The notes under the pieces were generated by a model. That model searched no databases, was not told the origin of the DNA, and saw only the letters and a program-made list of their open reading frames with translations. Made by a program: the position numbers and the translations under genes. From Vannielia litorea (GTDB lineage: Bacteria; Pseudomonadota; Alphaproteobacteria; Rhodobacterales; Rhodobacteraceae), in assembly GCF_018424695.1 (NCBI RefSeq), contig NZ_QTNQ01000005.1:45903-109902 (forward strand): a stretch of DNA of 64,000 bases, given 5' to 3'. Below are positions 37,558 through 47,340 of the stretch, one piece after another; positions within the stretch are counted from its first letter, which is position 1; each line of letters begins with the position of its first letter.

Positions 37558-38337
37558 TCAGGCCGCGCCCTTCTCCTTTTCGCGTTCTTGCACCTTACGG
37601 GCAGCGCCCGGCATGGCGGCCGGGATCTTGTCGGACGGGTAGACGAGCCCCGCCGAGATCACCAGCTTGGCGGCGTCCTCCACCGTCATGTCGAGCACGA
37701 TCACATCGGCACGCGGGACGAAGAGCAGGAAGCCGGATGTCGGGTTGGGCGTGGTCGGAAGGAAGACAGAAACCATCTCGTCCTCCACAGGAGATTTTGC
37801 CGCGATCTCGCCCTTGGCCTTCGTCGAGATGAAGGCAATCGCCCAGATCCCCTCGCGCGGGTATTGAACGAGGCAAGCCTTGTCGAAGTTCGTCTCGGTC
37901 TGGGCGAACACGGTTTCGGCGATTTGCTTCAACCCGTTGTAGATCGAGCGGACAACCGGCATCCGGTCCACGAGGCTTTCGGCCCACCGCAGGAAACTGC
38001 GGCCAAGGAAGCCCTTCGCCATCCAGCCCACGAGCACCGTGAAGAGCAGGAAGACGACCACGCCGATACCCCGAATGTTCACCCGGATCGGCTCGCAGCC
38101 ATCACAGTTGAAGAAGCGGTTCACCAGCGTTTCGGGGTGATAGGCCCCCGGAACGAAGGGCATCACCACCCCGTCGACCCAGCCGACTACTGTCCAGATC
38201 AGCCAGATGGTAACGGCAACAGGGCCGACCACGACAAGGCCGGTAAAGAACGATGATCGCAAACCGGAAAGCCAGCCGGGGCGCCGGTAGGGCTTCGGGT
38301 CGAGCGGATTTTCATGCGGCGGTGGCGTCTTTGCCAT
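37558..38337 (-). CDS. DUF502 family membrane protein
   Basis: 259 residues. Two strong membrane segments (SFFTGLVVVGPVAVTIWLIW and NIRGIGVVVFLLFTVLVGWM) precede a conserved soluble part with RMPVVRSIYNGLKQI, NFDKACLVQYPREG and PTTPNPTSGFLLFVPR, which are the DUF502 hallmarks. Function is unknown in bacteria; plant relatives are Golgi proteins. It is 75 bases upstream in map order of psuG, same strand. Confidence 0.9.
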   Translation of the reverse strand: MAKTPPPHENPLDPKPYRRPGWLSGLRSSFFTGLVVVGPVAVTIWLIWTVVGWVDGVVMPFVPGAYHPETLVNRFFNCDGCEPIRVNIRGIGVVVFLLFTVLVGWMAKGFLGRSFLRWAESLVDRMPVVRSIYNGLKQIAETVFAQTETNFDKACLVQYPREGIWAIAFISTKAKGEIAAKSPVEDEMVSVFLPTTPNPTSGFLLFVPRADVIVLDMTVEDAAKLVISAGLVYPSDKIPAAMPGAARKVQEREKEKGAA

Positions 38338-38412
38338 CGTGGGGTGGGCACTCCTTGGGCGGTTGCACCAGAAGTAGGCGCGCGCGGAGGGTTGAACAAG
38401 GGAAGCTAAAGG

Positions 38413-39332
<920 letters not shown>

Positions 39333-39336
<4 letters not shown>

Positions 39337-40220
39337 AGTCGGGTCTCTCCAGAAACATAGGCCGCCGTCACGGACTGGGCATGCGCAAGGGCTGCCGCCC
39401 TTTCGTCGCCCTGGGCCTCGGCGGCAATATGGGCCGCCATAAAAGTGTCGCCCGCGCCGGTCACCCGCTCGACCATCACCGGCGGCGGAGTGGAGACGTG
39501 GGCTTCATTGGCACAGGCGTCGCAGGTGGCCCGGCCACCGTCCGTGACCAGAACGCGGCCCGCGCCGCGTGCGACGAGCGCCCGGGCGGCACTCTCCGCG
39601 TCATCGAACTGCCTTTGGGCCAGCAACCCGGCCTCTTCGCGGTTGAGGTAAAGCGTTGTGCCGGCGTGGCCCAACAGGGGCAGCAGCCGCTCGGCCTTGC
39701 CAGGGCTCGCAGGCGCAACCCGCAAGTCGGCCCGGGAAAACAGCGGGCTCTCCGCGATCTCGGCCAGAAGCGTTTCGGTCAGGTTGCCGTCCAGCGCGAT
39801 GAGCCCGGGGTAGGGGGCCTCGGCGCTCCCCAGCCGCCCGTCACGCAGCGGCGCCAGGATCCGGCCACCCGCCGCCTCCAGCGAATGCGCATCGGCCAGC
39901 GCCGCCACCAGCCCGCCTGCGCCCTCGATGGCCATATAGGTATCGGTCGGCAGATCCTCGGAGCGGTGCAACATGCCGGTCTCCAGCCCCAGCAAATCGC
40001 ACCGCGCTACCAGCTCGTCCCCCGGCCCGTCGCGCCCGACCGAACTGAGCAGGACCGGCGCCAGCCCCGCGCGCCTGAGCGCCATGGCAATATTCAGCGC
40101 CACGCCTCCGGGAATGCGGGTGATGCGGCCCGGAACATCCGCCCCCAGCCGCATGGAAGACGGGGTGCGGCCGATCACGTCCCAGAGCACGGAGCCGATG
40201 CAGAGAATAGCCGTGCTCAT
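39333..40220 (-). CDS. psuK: PfkB family kinase, probable pseudouridine kinase
   Basis: 295 residues with ribokinase-family ends: IGSVLWDVIGR at the start, GGVALNIAMALRRAG in the substrate region and VTGAGDTFMAAHIA near the C-terminus with the catalytic Asp. Coupled to psuG by a GTGA overlap, which makes pseudouridine the likely substrate. It lies 18 bases after the DUF4760 gene. Confidence 0.88.
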
Positions 40221-40238
40221 GCCCGCCGCCCCGAGGCG

Positions 40239-40880
40239 TCATTCATCTTCAGGCTCTGGCAGGGGCAGATCTCCGGGGCCCGAAGGGGCAGCGGGCGCCG
40301 GCCAGCTCGCGCGGTCGAGCGGCAGCGCTCCACGCCCGCCGATCCGCTTGGCGATCTTCTGAAAATTACGAAAGACACGCGCATTGTAGTCCCACTCGCC
40401 CTTGTCCGGATCAAACTTCCACCGTTCGCGTTGTATGAACTCGCGCGCCGCGTTCCAATCCCGAATGAACGCACCCGACATCCACTCGCGATAGACCTTC
40501 CGGTCAAGAAAGCCCATCACGATCCCGATGGAAACCAGCTCGTAGTGGTTCAGGAAGTTCAGCACAACCGCCCGGTCGGCCTCCTTATCGGCGCCGGGAT
40601 CGGCCAGTTCCAGAAGGGCGCCGCGCGTGCGATACTGGCGGAAGAGCGCCGCAGCTGTCTGGTAATGGTCAGTCGATTCCGTTTTCTCGATGAGGTCAAG
40701 CGTCGCCCGCTCCCGCGCCGTCTTGCGCGCAAGCGCTATGCCCCAGAGGGCAACACAGGCCGAAAAGCCGATGATGGCGGGGGCCAGGAAGACAGACCAG
40801 TGAACTTCTGCCGCGCCCGGAAACAAAAACGCAGCCCAAGCGGCACGCAGGGCTGCGACAACTTCAAGAATGTCAGTCAC
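40239..40880 (-). CDS. DUF4760 domain protein
   Basis: 213 residues from a GTG. One membrane segment (VFLAPAIIGFSACVALWGIALA) is followed by a helical cytosolic domain with FLNHYELVSIGIVMGFLDRKVYREW, the conserved core of DUF4760. Function unknown. It sits in front of psuK on the same strand; whether it belongs to that unit is unclear. Confidence 0.8.
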   Translation of the reverse strand: MTDILEVVAALRAAWAAFLFPGAAEVHWSVFLAPAIIGFSACVALWGIALARKTARERATLDLIEKTESTDHYQTAAALFRQYRTRGALLELADPGADKEADRAVVLNFLNHYELVSIGIVMGFLDRKVYREWMSGAFIRDWNAAREFIQRERWKFDPDKGEWDYNARVFRNFQKIAKRIGGRGALPLDRASWPAPAAPSGPGDLPLPEPEDE

Positions 40881-41166
40881 TTAAGACTAGTCCCGAACGC
40901 CTTCTTTGCTCACGTTGCTCTCTCCTGTGCGATCCTTGTAGGGCCATATATGGCGTCGATGGCGCAAAATGTCAAGTTTTGCAGGGGTGCCGCGCGCTCC
41001 CGTCACCCTCCATTTGCCCCTTGCGCGCAGTGCGGCAATGGTCTAAGCGCTGCCTCACTTCACAGGCGGGGTTTGGGCCTTGCAGGGAGACATCCTGCAC
41101 AGGTCCGCCGGTTGGGCAATAGCCCTCATGACCCCGCCGAGGCGCAAACCGGAAAAGGATATGGAC

Positions 41167-41979
41167 ATGGCGCTCCCTGATTTCTCCATGCGTCAGCTGC
41201 TTGAAGCTGGCGTTCACTTTGGTCACCAGACCCAGCGATGGAACCCCCGCATGGGCGAGTTCATCTACGGTGACCGCAATGGCATTCACATTCTCGACCT
41301 GACCCAGACCGTCCCGATGCTGGACGCCGCGCTGAACGTCGTGCGCGAGACCGTGGCCAAGAACGGCCGCATCCTCTTCGTCGGCACCAAGCGTCAGGCC
41401 GCCCGGCCGATCGCCGAAGCCGCCGAGAAATGCGCGCAGTACTACATGAACCACCGCTGGCTCGGTGGCACGCTGACCAACTGGAAGACCGTCTCCCAGT
41501 CGATCCAGCGCCTCAAAAACATCGACGAGCAGTCGGCGATGGGCTTCGAGGGCCTCACCAAGAAAGAACGTCTCGGCATGGAGCGCGAGCAGGCCAAACT
41601 GCAGGCCTCGCTCGGCGGGATCCGCGAGATGGGCGGCCTGCCTGATCTGCTCTTCGTCATCGATGTGAACAAGGAAGACCTGGCCATCAACGAGGCCAAG
41701 AAGCTCGGCATTCCGGTTGTGGCCGTGGTCGACACCAACTGCTCGCCCGATGGTGTCGATTACATCATCCCCGGCAACGATGACGCCGCCCGCGCCATCG
41801 CGCTCTATTGCGATCTCGTCGCCCGCGCCGCGCTTGACGGCATGACCGCCCAGATGGGCGCCGCCGGTGTGGACATCGGGGCCCTCGAGGAAGCCGCCGT
41901 GGAAGAGGCGCTCGCCGCCGAAAGCGGCGCCGAAGAGACCCCCGCCGAGGCCCCGGCCGAAGAAGCCGCCGAGAGCTGA
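41167..41979 (+). CDS. rpsB: 30S ribosomal protein S2
   Basis: 270 residues. [20 protein letters not shown] is the S2 signature, followed by [18 protein letters not shown] and [19 protein letters not shown]. The C-terminus has an acidic Glu/Ala-rich extension ([15 protein letters not shown]). Start at ATG 41167 has AAAAGGA 7 bases upstream; ATG 41161 is too close to it. Followed by tsf, the universal pair. Confidence 0.97.
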   Translation: MALPDFSMRQLLEAGVHFGHQTQRWNPRMGEFIYGDRNGIHILDLTQTVPMLDAALNVVRETVAKNGRILFVGTKRQAARPIAEAAEKCAQYYMNHRWLGGTLTNWKTVSQSIQRLKNIDEQSAMGFEGLTKKERLGMEREQAKLQASLGGIREMGGLPDLLFVIDVNKEDLAINEAKKLGIPVVAVVDTNCSPDGVDYIIPGNDDAARAIALYCDLVARAALDGMTAQMGAAGVDIGALEEAAVEEALAAESGAEETPAEAPAEEAAES

Positions 41980-41994
41980 AACAGGTAAGGGCAG

Positions 41995-42070
41995 GGGGCC
42001 GCATTCCCGCATGGGGCGGCCCCGGCCCGACTGTCATCACACCGATAAACGGGCGGTGCATAACCGCCCG
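41995..42070 (+). other. Two hairpins between rpsB and tsf
   Basis: GGGGCCGC/GCGGCCCC (41995-42002 and 42016-42023) and CGGGCGGT/ACCGCCCG (42050-42057 and 42063-42070, loop GCATA). No T-run follows. They may act as partial terminators or mRNA protectors that set the S2 to EF-Ts ratio. Confidence 0.6.
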
Positions 42071-42106
42071 GACCGATTGCAATAAGATCTCCCGAAGGAG
42101 CATGAC

Positions 42107-42988
42107 ATGGCTATTACCGCTGCACTGGTGAAAGAGCTGCGCGACAAGACCGGCGCCGGCATGATGGACGCAAAGAAGGCGCTGACCGAGAATGATGGCG
42201 ACATGGAAGCCGCCATTGATTGGCTGCGCACCAAAGGCCTCGCCAAAGCCGCCAAGAAATCCGGCCGCACCGCCGCCGAGGGCCTCGTGGCCGTCAAGGT
42301 CGAGGGTGGCAAGGGCGTTGCCGTCGAGGTGAACGCCGAAACCGACTTCGTCGCCAAGAACGCCGAGTTCCAGGAGATGGTTGCGGGCATCGCCGATGCA
42401 GCCACCGGCGTCGATGACGTCGAGGCGCTGAAGGCCGCCGACATGGGCGGCAAGACGGTTGAAGCCGTCATCACCGACAAGATCGCCACCATCGGCGAGA
42501 ACATGTCGATCCGCCGCATGGCGAAGATCGAAGGCGAAACCGTTGTGTCCTACGTCCACAACGCCGCTGCGCCCGGCATGGGCAAGATCGGCGTTCTCGT
42601 GGCGCTCAAGGGCGGCAGCGAGGAGTTCGGCAAGCAGGTGGCCATGCACGTTGCCGCCGCCGACCCGCGCCCGCAGGCCCTGAACGAAGACGAGCTCGAT
42701 CAGGACGTCGTCGAGAAGGAGCGCGCGGTTCAGATGGACATCGCCCGCGAAAGCGGCAAGCCCGAGCAGGTGATCGAGAAGATGATCGTTGGCCGGATGA
42801 AGAAGTTTCTCGCCGAGATCACGCTTCTCAACCAGTCCTTCGTCATTAACCCCGACCTGACCGTGGCCGAGGCTGCCAAGGAAGCCGGGGCCGAGATCGT
42901 CGGCTTCGTTCGCCTTGAAGTGGGTGAAGGCATCGAGAAGAAGACCGAAGACTTCGCCGCCGAGGTCGCCAAGGCCGCGCAGGGCTAA
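42107..42988 (+). CDS. tsf: Translation elongation factor Ts
   Basis: 293 residues. [20 protein letters not shown] and [14 protein letters not shown] are the two EF-Ts signatures. It recharges EF-Tu with GTP. Preceded by CGAAGGAGCATGAC and followed by an intrinsic terminator. Confidence 0.97.
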   Translation: MAITAALVKELRDKTGAGMMDAKKALTENDGDMEAAIDWLRTKGLAKAAKKSGRTAAEGLVAVKVEGGKGVAVEVNAETDFVAKNAEFQEMVAGIADAATGVDDVEALKAADMGGKTVEAVITDKIATIGENMSIRRMAKIEGETVVSYVHNAAAPGMGKIGVLVALKGGSEEFGKQVAMHVAAADPRPQALNEDELDQDVVEKERAVQMDIARESGKPEQVIEKMIVGRMKKFLAEITLLNQSFVINPDLTVAEAAKEAGAEIVGFVRLEVGEGIEKKTEDFAAEVAKAAQG

Positions 42989-43012
42989 GCCTGTATCCAC
43001 ACAATCGAAACG

Positions 43013-43043
43013 GGCCGCTGAACGCATGTTTGGCGGCCTTTTT
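43013..43043 (+). terminator. Rho-independent terminator of rpsB-tsf
   Basis: GGCCGC (43013-43018) pairs with GCGGCC (43033-43038) and is followed by five T. It lies 24 bases past the tsf stop. Confidence 0.8.
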
Positions 43044-43046
43044 CGT

Positions 43047-43393
43047 GCGCTGCTGAAAAAGTGCGTGGCGCGACCCCCTGGGAGGGATCGCGCCACAAAA
43101 CCGAACGGAGGGCGCCGGGTCATTCGGGGATGAGGACAGGCTTTCCGCTTCGGGGTGCCGGCCTGGCAGGCGAAAATACACCCCCAGGCCAGCGGTCCGG
43201 TTTCCCGGTGTGGCCGGAACTCCCCAGTATAGTGAGGCCGCCCCGAACCACGAGTTCCTTGGCTAATGCCACCACTCACGGAACGGCTTCAAAGTGCCAA
43301 CTACCGCAGGGGAAAGAAACCGGAGCGAGGCGGGAGCGTGAATTTTTTCACGCTAGTTTCACGCGCAGTCACGTCGCGGTGTCCCGGCGGAGC
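43047..43393 (-). other. Structured non-coding stretch between tsf and luxR-type gene
   Basis: About 350 bases with no supportable protein. On the reverse strand a long hairpin (arms 43088-43096 and 43065-43073, GTGGCGCGA type) is followed after four bases by T5 (43060-43056), a terminator-like end. Other stems: GGCCTGG/CCAGGCC near 43160-43195 and GCGTGAA-TTTT-TTCACGC (43336-43353). TATACT on the reverse strand near 43228 could be a -10 box. A reverse-strand RNA of 150-250 nt, or a long 3' end of the luxR-type gene, would explain it. Confidence 0.4.
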
Positions 43394-44149
43394 TCAACCT
43401 TCGGGCGCGACCTGGTAAATCTGGTTCAGAAGGCTCGCTTTCAATACCGCTTGAGCGGTCGTTTCCACCCCAAGGGCCTCCCGCGCGAGTCGCAAATGCT
43501 TCTCTACGGTGGCGGACGTCAGCCCCATGATCAGGGCAATGTCAGCGGTTGTCTTGCCATCCCCAACCCATTCGAGCACCTCGCGCTGGCGCACCGTCAG
43601 CGGGCGGCGTGCGTTGACGCGGGGCAGGGTGGTGATCTTCAGATGCGCAACATTGTTGATCGCCCAGATCTCCCGACCGTGGCGCGCCCAGATCACGTCG
43701 ACCGCCTCCTGCGCCACGCCTGCCTCTGGCGCAAGCCCGATCCCCGCACGGGTCCGAAGGCTGGATTGCGGAAAGCTCAGCGTCACGCCCGCCAGAAGAT
43801 CAAAGCTCGTGTTGAGCTCAAAGAGCCGCATCTCGTCCGGGCTCAGCAACCCGGCTTCCGCACGTTCCAGGATCCAGTCCCAGGACCGCGCACCAACGTT
43901 ATCGATGCCCCAGCGCACCATCGGCGCATGGAAGTAGAGCCGCTCATCGAGGAAGCGCGACATGTAGGCAGGATCGAAGGTCGACAGGATGGTGATATCC
44001 TGGTGGTCGCCCAGGTTCTGGCCGGACCGATGACTGGTGAAGCCATAAAGAAGGCGGCGGAACCCGAAGTCAGCCATCGCACACCGCAGCGTCGCCCAGA
44101 GTTCTTCCACGTCGCGGCAGGCGACGATCTTCTCCACCGTATCCAACAT
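43394..44149 (-). CDS. LuxR-family regulator with autoinducer-binding domain (luxR solo)
   Basis: 251 residues. N-terminal autoinducer-binding-type domain (about 10-165; LLYGF, FDPAYMSRFLDERLYFHAPMVRW, SWDW) and C-terminal LuxR helix-turn-helix (LTVRQREVLEWVGDGKTTADIALIMGLTSATVEKHLRLA). No luxI synthase is in the window, so it is a solo. It lies directly before the quinoprotein locus on the same strand. ATG 44149 chosen; GTG 44155 is in frame. Confidence 0.88.
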   Translation of the reverse strand: MLDTVEKIVACRDVEELWATLRCAMADFGFRRLLYGFTSHRSGQNLGDHQDITILSTFDPAYMSRFLDERLYFHAPMVRWGIDNVGARSWDWILERAEAGLLSPDEMRLFELNTSFDLLAGVTLSFPQSSLRTRAGIGLAPEAGVAQEAVDVIWARHGREIWAINNVAHLKITTLPRVNARRPLTVRQREVLEWVGDGKTTADIALIMGLTSATVEKHLRLAREALGVETTAQAVLKASLLNQIYQVAPEG

Positions 44150-44430
44150 CTTCACAAAATCAGATCGCAGGCGGGCAGCCCGCGATCGCCCCTCATTATC
44201 CCTCGCGTCACCTATGAGCTTTCACGCAGGTTGTCGATTGCTTCGGAGCGGTTCTGTTCGCGTTTTCAGGGGGTTGGTTAATTACTCTCAAAGTTGATGC
44301 AAATCTCGCGTAGGGTGAAAGTGGCGCTTTTTTAGTATGTTAACGGGTTTTCCCTATCATGGACACATTACATAATACCGATTATAAGCGCTTCGGGTGC
44401 GACGAAAGGAGCACTCTCACCACGCCCGGT
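44150..44430. other. AT-richer intergenic region upstream of the luxR-type gene
   Basis: 281 bases with clearly lower GC than the surroundings, especially 44281-44400. It must hold the promoter of the luxR-type gene on the reverse strand and the 3' end of the ABC operon. TATAAT on the reverse strand lies near 44383-44388. No gene supported; a 42-codon frame starting at 44359 was rejected. Confidence 0.4.
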
Positions 44431-45225
44431 TCACCCCCCTTTTCGCCGCATCAGTCCCCGTGCCGGGTCATAGCCCCAAAGCGATAGCCCGAAGAACACC
44501 ACGAAGCACAGCACCACGACAGTCAGTGCCCAGAGGTTCGGCGTGACATAGAGCGAGAAGCGGATGAGCTCGACAGCGTGGGTAAACGGGTTCCAGGCGC
44601 AGATGTCGCGCAATAGCTCCGAGCTCTCTGCCATCTTCCATAGCGGGTACAGCGCCGAACTGAGGAAGAACATCGGGAAGATCACGAAGTTCATCACCCC
44701 CGCGAAGTTCTCCAGCTGTTTGACCGTCGAGCTGATGAGCAGCCCCAGTGCGCCCAGCATCAGGCCGGTGACGATGAGCGCCGGAAACACCAGCAGGTAT
44801 CCCTCCCACGGCAACTGGATGCCGTAGAGCGCCGCGATCCCGAGGAAGGCGTAAACCTGAAGGATCGACACCGCCACACCGGCCATCAGCTTGCAGAAAA
44901 GCAGCCACCAGCGCGGCAGCGGTGACGTCAGTAGCAACCGCATCGAACCCATCTCCTGGTCGTAAACGAGGCTCAGTGAGCTTTGCATCCCGTTGAAAAG
45001 CTGGATCATTCCGCAGAGCCCCGGCAGGATGTAGACTTCGTAAGTGATGTAGGTCTGATACGGCGGGATGATCGACACACCGAGTGCGGCGCGAAAGCCT
45101 GCCGCGAAGATCACCAGCCAGACGAGCGGCCGGACCAGCGCGGCGAAGAAGCGGGACCGCTGGTTGACGAAGCGCGCAGCTTCGCGCCGCACGATGGCGA
45201 CAAGGGCCGTGAGAAAGCCAATCAT
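44431..45225 (-). CDS. ABC-2 type permease of the PQQ/quinoprotein-associated exporter-like system (LutF-like)
   Basis: 264 residues with six membrane segments and the ABC-2 layout (RREAARFVNQRSRFF at the N-terminus, TSPLPRWWLLFCKLMAGV in the middle, FFLSSALYPLW). This family is repeatedly found with PQQ alcohol dehydrogenases, and its members include LutF of the lanthanide uptake locus of Methylorubrum. ATGA overlap with the ATPase gene shows coupling. Cargo is not known from sequence. Confidence 0.85.
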   Translation of the reverse strand: MIGFLTALVAIVRREAARFVNQRSRFFAALVRPLVWLVIFAAGFRAALGVSIIPPYQTYITYEVYILPGLCGMIQLFNGMQSSLSLVYDQEMGSMRLLLTSPLPRWWLLFCKLMAGVAVSILQVYAFLGIAALYGIQLPWEGYLLVFPALIVTGLMLGALGLLISSTVKQLENFAGVMNFVIFPMFFLSSALYPLWKMAESSELLRDICAWNPFTHAVELIRFSLYVTPNLWALTVVVLCFVVFFGLSLWGYDPARGLMRRKGG

Positions 45226-45947
45226 GCGCCCTGCCCCGCGCCCGTCATTTCCATGAAGGCGTCTTGCAGAGTGCCGCCACCGGCCAGCTCACTGGCCCGC
45301 TTTTGCGCCAGCACGCGGCCTTTGTGGAGCACCACCACGTCATCCTCAGGCGCGATTTCATCCACCAGATGGGTGCACCAGAGGACACTTAAACCTCCGC
45401 CCGCAAGGGCATGAACATGCTCGGTAATTGCTAGCCGCGAGGCGGTATCGAGGCCAACCGTCGGCTCGTCGAGCAACAGCAATTCCGGGCCATGCACCAA
45501 TGCCCGCGCAATCTCCATTCGCCGCCGGTGCCCGCCATTGAGGTTGCGCACCTTTTCCCCGGCCCGCTCGCGCATCTCCAGCCGCTCAAGCGCGGCGTCG
45601 ATCTGGGCCTGTGCCGCGCGGCCAGAGATGCCGTGGAGCGCCGCAAAGTAGGCCATGTTGCGCGCCACCGTCATATCCAGGTCGAGCGTTGGCTGCTGAA
45701 AGACCACGCCGATCTTGGCCAGTGCCGCGCGAGGCGCGCGGGCCATGTCATGCCCGGCAACGCGAATGTCGCCCTCCCGTGTAACGAGAAGTCGGGTGAG
45801 CAGCGAAAACAGCGTGCTCTTGCCCGCGCCATTCGGCCCCAGCAACGCACAAAACCGCCCACGCGGCACCGCGAAGCTGACCCCGTCCAGCGCCTGTTTC
45901 GCGCCGTAGCGAAACGACACATCGCGCAAGAGAAGCGCCTCGCTCAT
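45222..45947 (-). CDS. ABC ATP-binding protein of the PQQ-associated system (LutE-like)
   Basis: 241 residues. Walker A GPNGAGKST, signature LNGGHRRRMEIARAL (a variant with NGGHRRR where LSGGQ is usual), Walker B LLLLDEPTVGLD, and WCTHLVDEI as H-loop. The NGGHRRR signature is shared by the PQQ-associated ABC ATPases. It pairs with the ABC-2 permease encoded by the overlapping gene. The matching periplasmic protein is probably the one at 50082. Confidence 0.87.
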   Translation of the reverse strand: MSEALLLRDVSFRYGAKQALDGVSFAVPRGRFCALLGPNGAGKSTLFSLLTRLLVTREGDIRVAGHDMARAPRAALAKIGVVFQQPTLDLDMTVARNMAYFAALHGISGRAAQAQIDAALERLEMRERAGEKVRNLNGGHRRRMEIARALVHGPELLLLDEPTVGLDTASRLAITEHVHALAGGGLSVLWCTHLVDEIAPEDDVVVLHKGRVLAQKRASELAGGGTLQDAFMEMTGAGQGA

Positions 45948-45966
45948 CGAGGAAAGGTCATCGTTG

Positions 45967-46593
45967 TCAGGGCTTTACACATCTGAGGTGATCCTTTCCC
46001 TCAGAGTGCAGCACCGCCGGGCTGCCTTCAAGGTGAAGGATGCGCCCGGCGAGCCTCTCGGCCTCTTCGCGGGCATGCGTCACCAGCAACACCGCGGGCC
46101 TGACCTCGGCAATCAGCGCCTCCGTCAGCCGCATCATGCCGTCGGCCATCTCCACATCGAGCGACACGAAGGGCTCGTCCATCACCAGAAACTCCGGCTT
46201 CCCCGCAAAGGCCCGTGCCAGCGAAAGCCGCCGTTGCTGGCCAAGCGAGAGCTGCCCGGGGAAGAGCCCTGCCTTGTCGGCAATCCCCACCCGCCCCAGC
46301 GCCTCGCTCGCCTCGGCGTCACTCAGCCCGCGATGTACCAGCGTCAGGTTTTGCAGCACAGAGCGCCACGGCAGCAGCGTGGGCTCCTGAAACACGATGG
46401 CCATGCGCCCGGGCCGCTCCACATGGCCCTCGAAGGCGCGGTCGATGCCCGCCACGATCCGCAGCATGGTGCTCTTGCCCACGCCCGAGGGGCCCAGAAC
46501 GGCAAGCGTCTCCCCCTGCCCCAGCTCAAAGCGCACGCGGCCCAGCACCTGGCTGTCGCCGAAGTGCTTGGAATGGATGTCGACCGAAATCAT
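45967..46593 (-). CDS. ABC ATP-binding protein, taurine/sulfonate/nitrate type
   Basis: 208 residues, short for the family. Walker A GPSGVGKST, Q-loop FQEPTLLPW, signature LSLGQQRRLSLARA, Walker B FLVMDEPFVSLD. FQEPTLLPW is typical of SsuB/TauB-like ATPases. Its ATG overlaps the permease stop (ATGA). With the next two genes it forms a complete importer whose substrate is unknown; the location suggests a compound linked to quinoprotein metabolism. Confidence 0.88.
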   Translation of the reverse strand: MISVDIHSKHFGDSQVLGRVRFELGQGETLAVLGPSGVGKSTMLRIVAGIDRAFEGHVERPGRMAIVFQEPTLLPWRSVLQNLTLVHRGLSDAEASEALGRVGIADKAGLFPGQLSLGQQRRLSLARAFAGKPEFLVMDEPFVSLDVEMADGMMRLTEALIAEVRPAVLLVTHAREEAERLAGRILHLEGSPAVLHSEGKDHLRCVKP

Positions 46594-47336
46594 GCCGTCC
46601 GCCACCGGCGGGTGCGCCGCTCCCAGGGTTGCAGCACGGCCCACTCCACCGACAGCATCACCGCGATGAAGGAGAAGGCGTAAACCAGCACCATCGCCAC
46701 GTCGAAGAGTTGAAAGTAGAGGTGAATCTGGAAGCCCACTCCGCTGGAGCGCCCGAGGAACTCCACCACCAGCACGATCTTCCAGATCACCGCGATGCCC
46801 GAGCGGGCGGCGGCGGCCATGAAGGGGGCGAGCTGGGGCAGCACCACATGGCGCAACCGGTCCATGAACGACATCCGGTAAACTCCTGCCAATGCGTCCA
46901 AATCCGGCGAAAGCGCCCTGGCGCCCTCTCTTATGACCGTGGTCACATTCGGGATCTTGTTCAGCGTCACCGCCGCAATGGCCGCGGCCTCTGTGAGCCC
47001 GATCCAGAGGTAGCAGAGCACGATCAGCACCAGCGCGGGCAGGTTCAGGAAAACCACCAGCCACGGGTCCAGCCATTGGTTCACCCGTTCGCTGCGGCCC
47101 ATCATCAGGCCGAGCACACAGCCAATCGACATCGCCAGCAAAAACGCCCAGGCCACGCGCAACAGCGTATGGCCCAGGTGGTAGGGCAGCTCTCCCGAGG
47201 TCAGCTCGCGCCAGAACGGCCCGATTAGCGCCCAGGGCTGCGGCAAGACGGTGGGATCGGCTGTCAGCGCCGCCGCGACGATCCAGAGGCCGGCAAGCCC
47301 CAGAAGCGACAGCGCTGGCGTGCCGACCCCTTTCAC
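46590..47336 (-). CDS. ABC permease, taurine/sulfonate/nitrate type
   Basis: 248 residues from a GTG, with about six membrane segments and the EAA-like loop ALAGVYRMSFMDRLRHVVLPQLAPF that contacts the ATPase. HTLLRVAWAFLLAMSIGCVLGLMMG is typical of SsuC/TauC proteins. GTG lies 4 bases past the stop of the binding-protein gene. Confidence 0.88.
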   Translation of the reverse strand: MKGVGTPALSLLGLAGLWIVAAALTADPTVLPQPWALIGPFWRELTSGELPYHLGHTLLRVAWAFLLAMSIGCVLGLMMGRSERVNQWLDPWLVVFLNLPALVLIVLCYLWIGLTEAAAIAAVTLNKIPNVTTVIREGARALSPDLDALAGVYRMSFMDRLRHVVLPQLAPFMAAAARSGIAVIWKIVLVVEFLGRSSGVGFQIHLYFQLFDVAMVLVYAFSFIAVMLSVEWAVLQPWERRTRRWRTA

Positions 47337-47340
47337 GCGC

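Noticed and set aside
37489..38256. Forward frame opposite the DUF502 gene
   Set aside because: The reverse strand encodes the conserved DUF502 sequence; the forward frame is His/Arg-rich chance sequence.
43047..43393. 6S RNA, SRP RNA, RNase P RNA or tmRNA in the stretch after tsf
   Set aside because: Their conserved core sequences are not present on either strand; only generic hairpins are seen.
44359..44487. Short forward frame of 42 codons beginning MDTLHNTDYK
   Set aside because: No ribosome site, it runs into the 3' end of the ABC permease gene on the other strand, and nothing recognisable is encoded.
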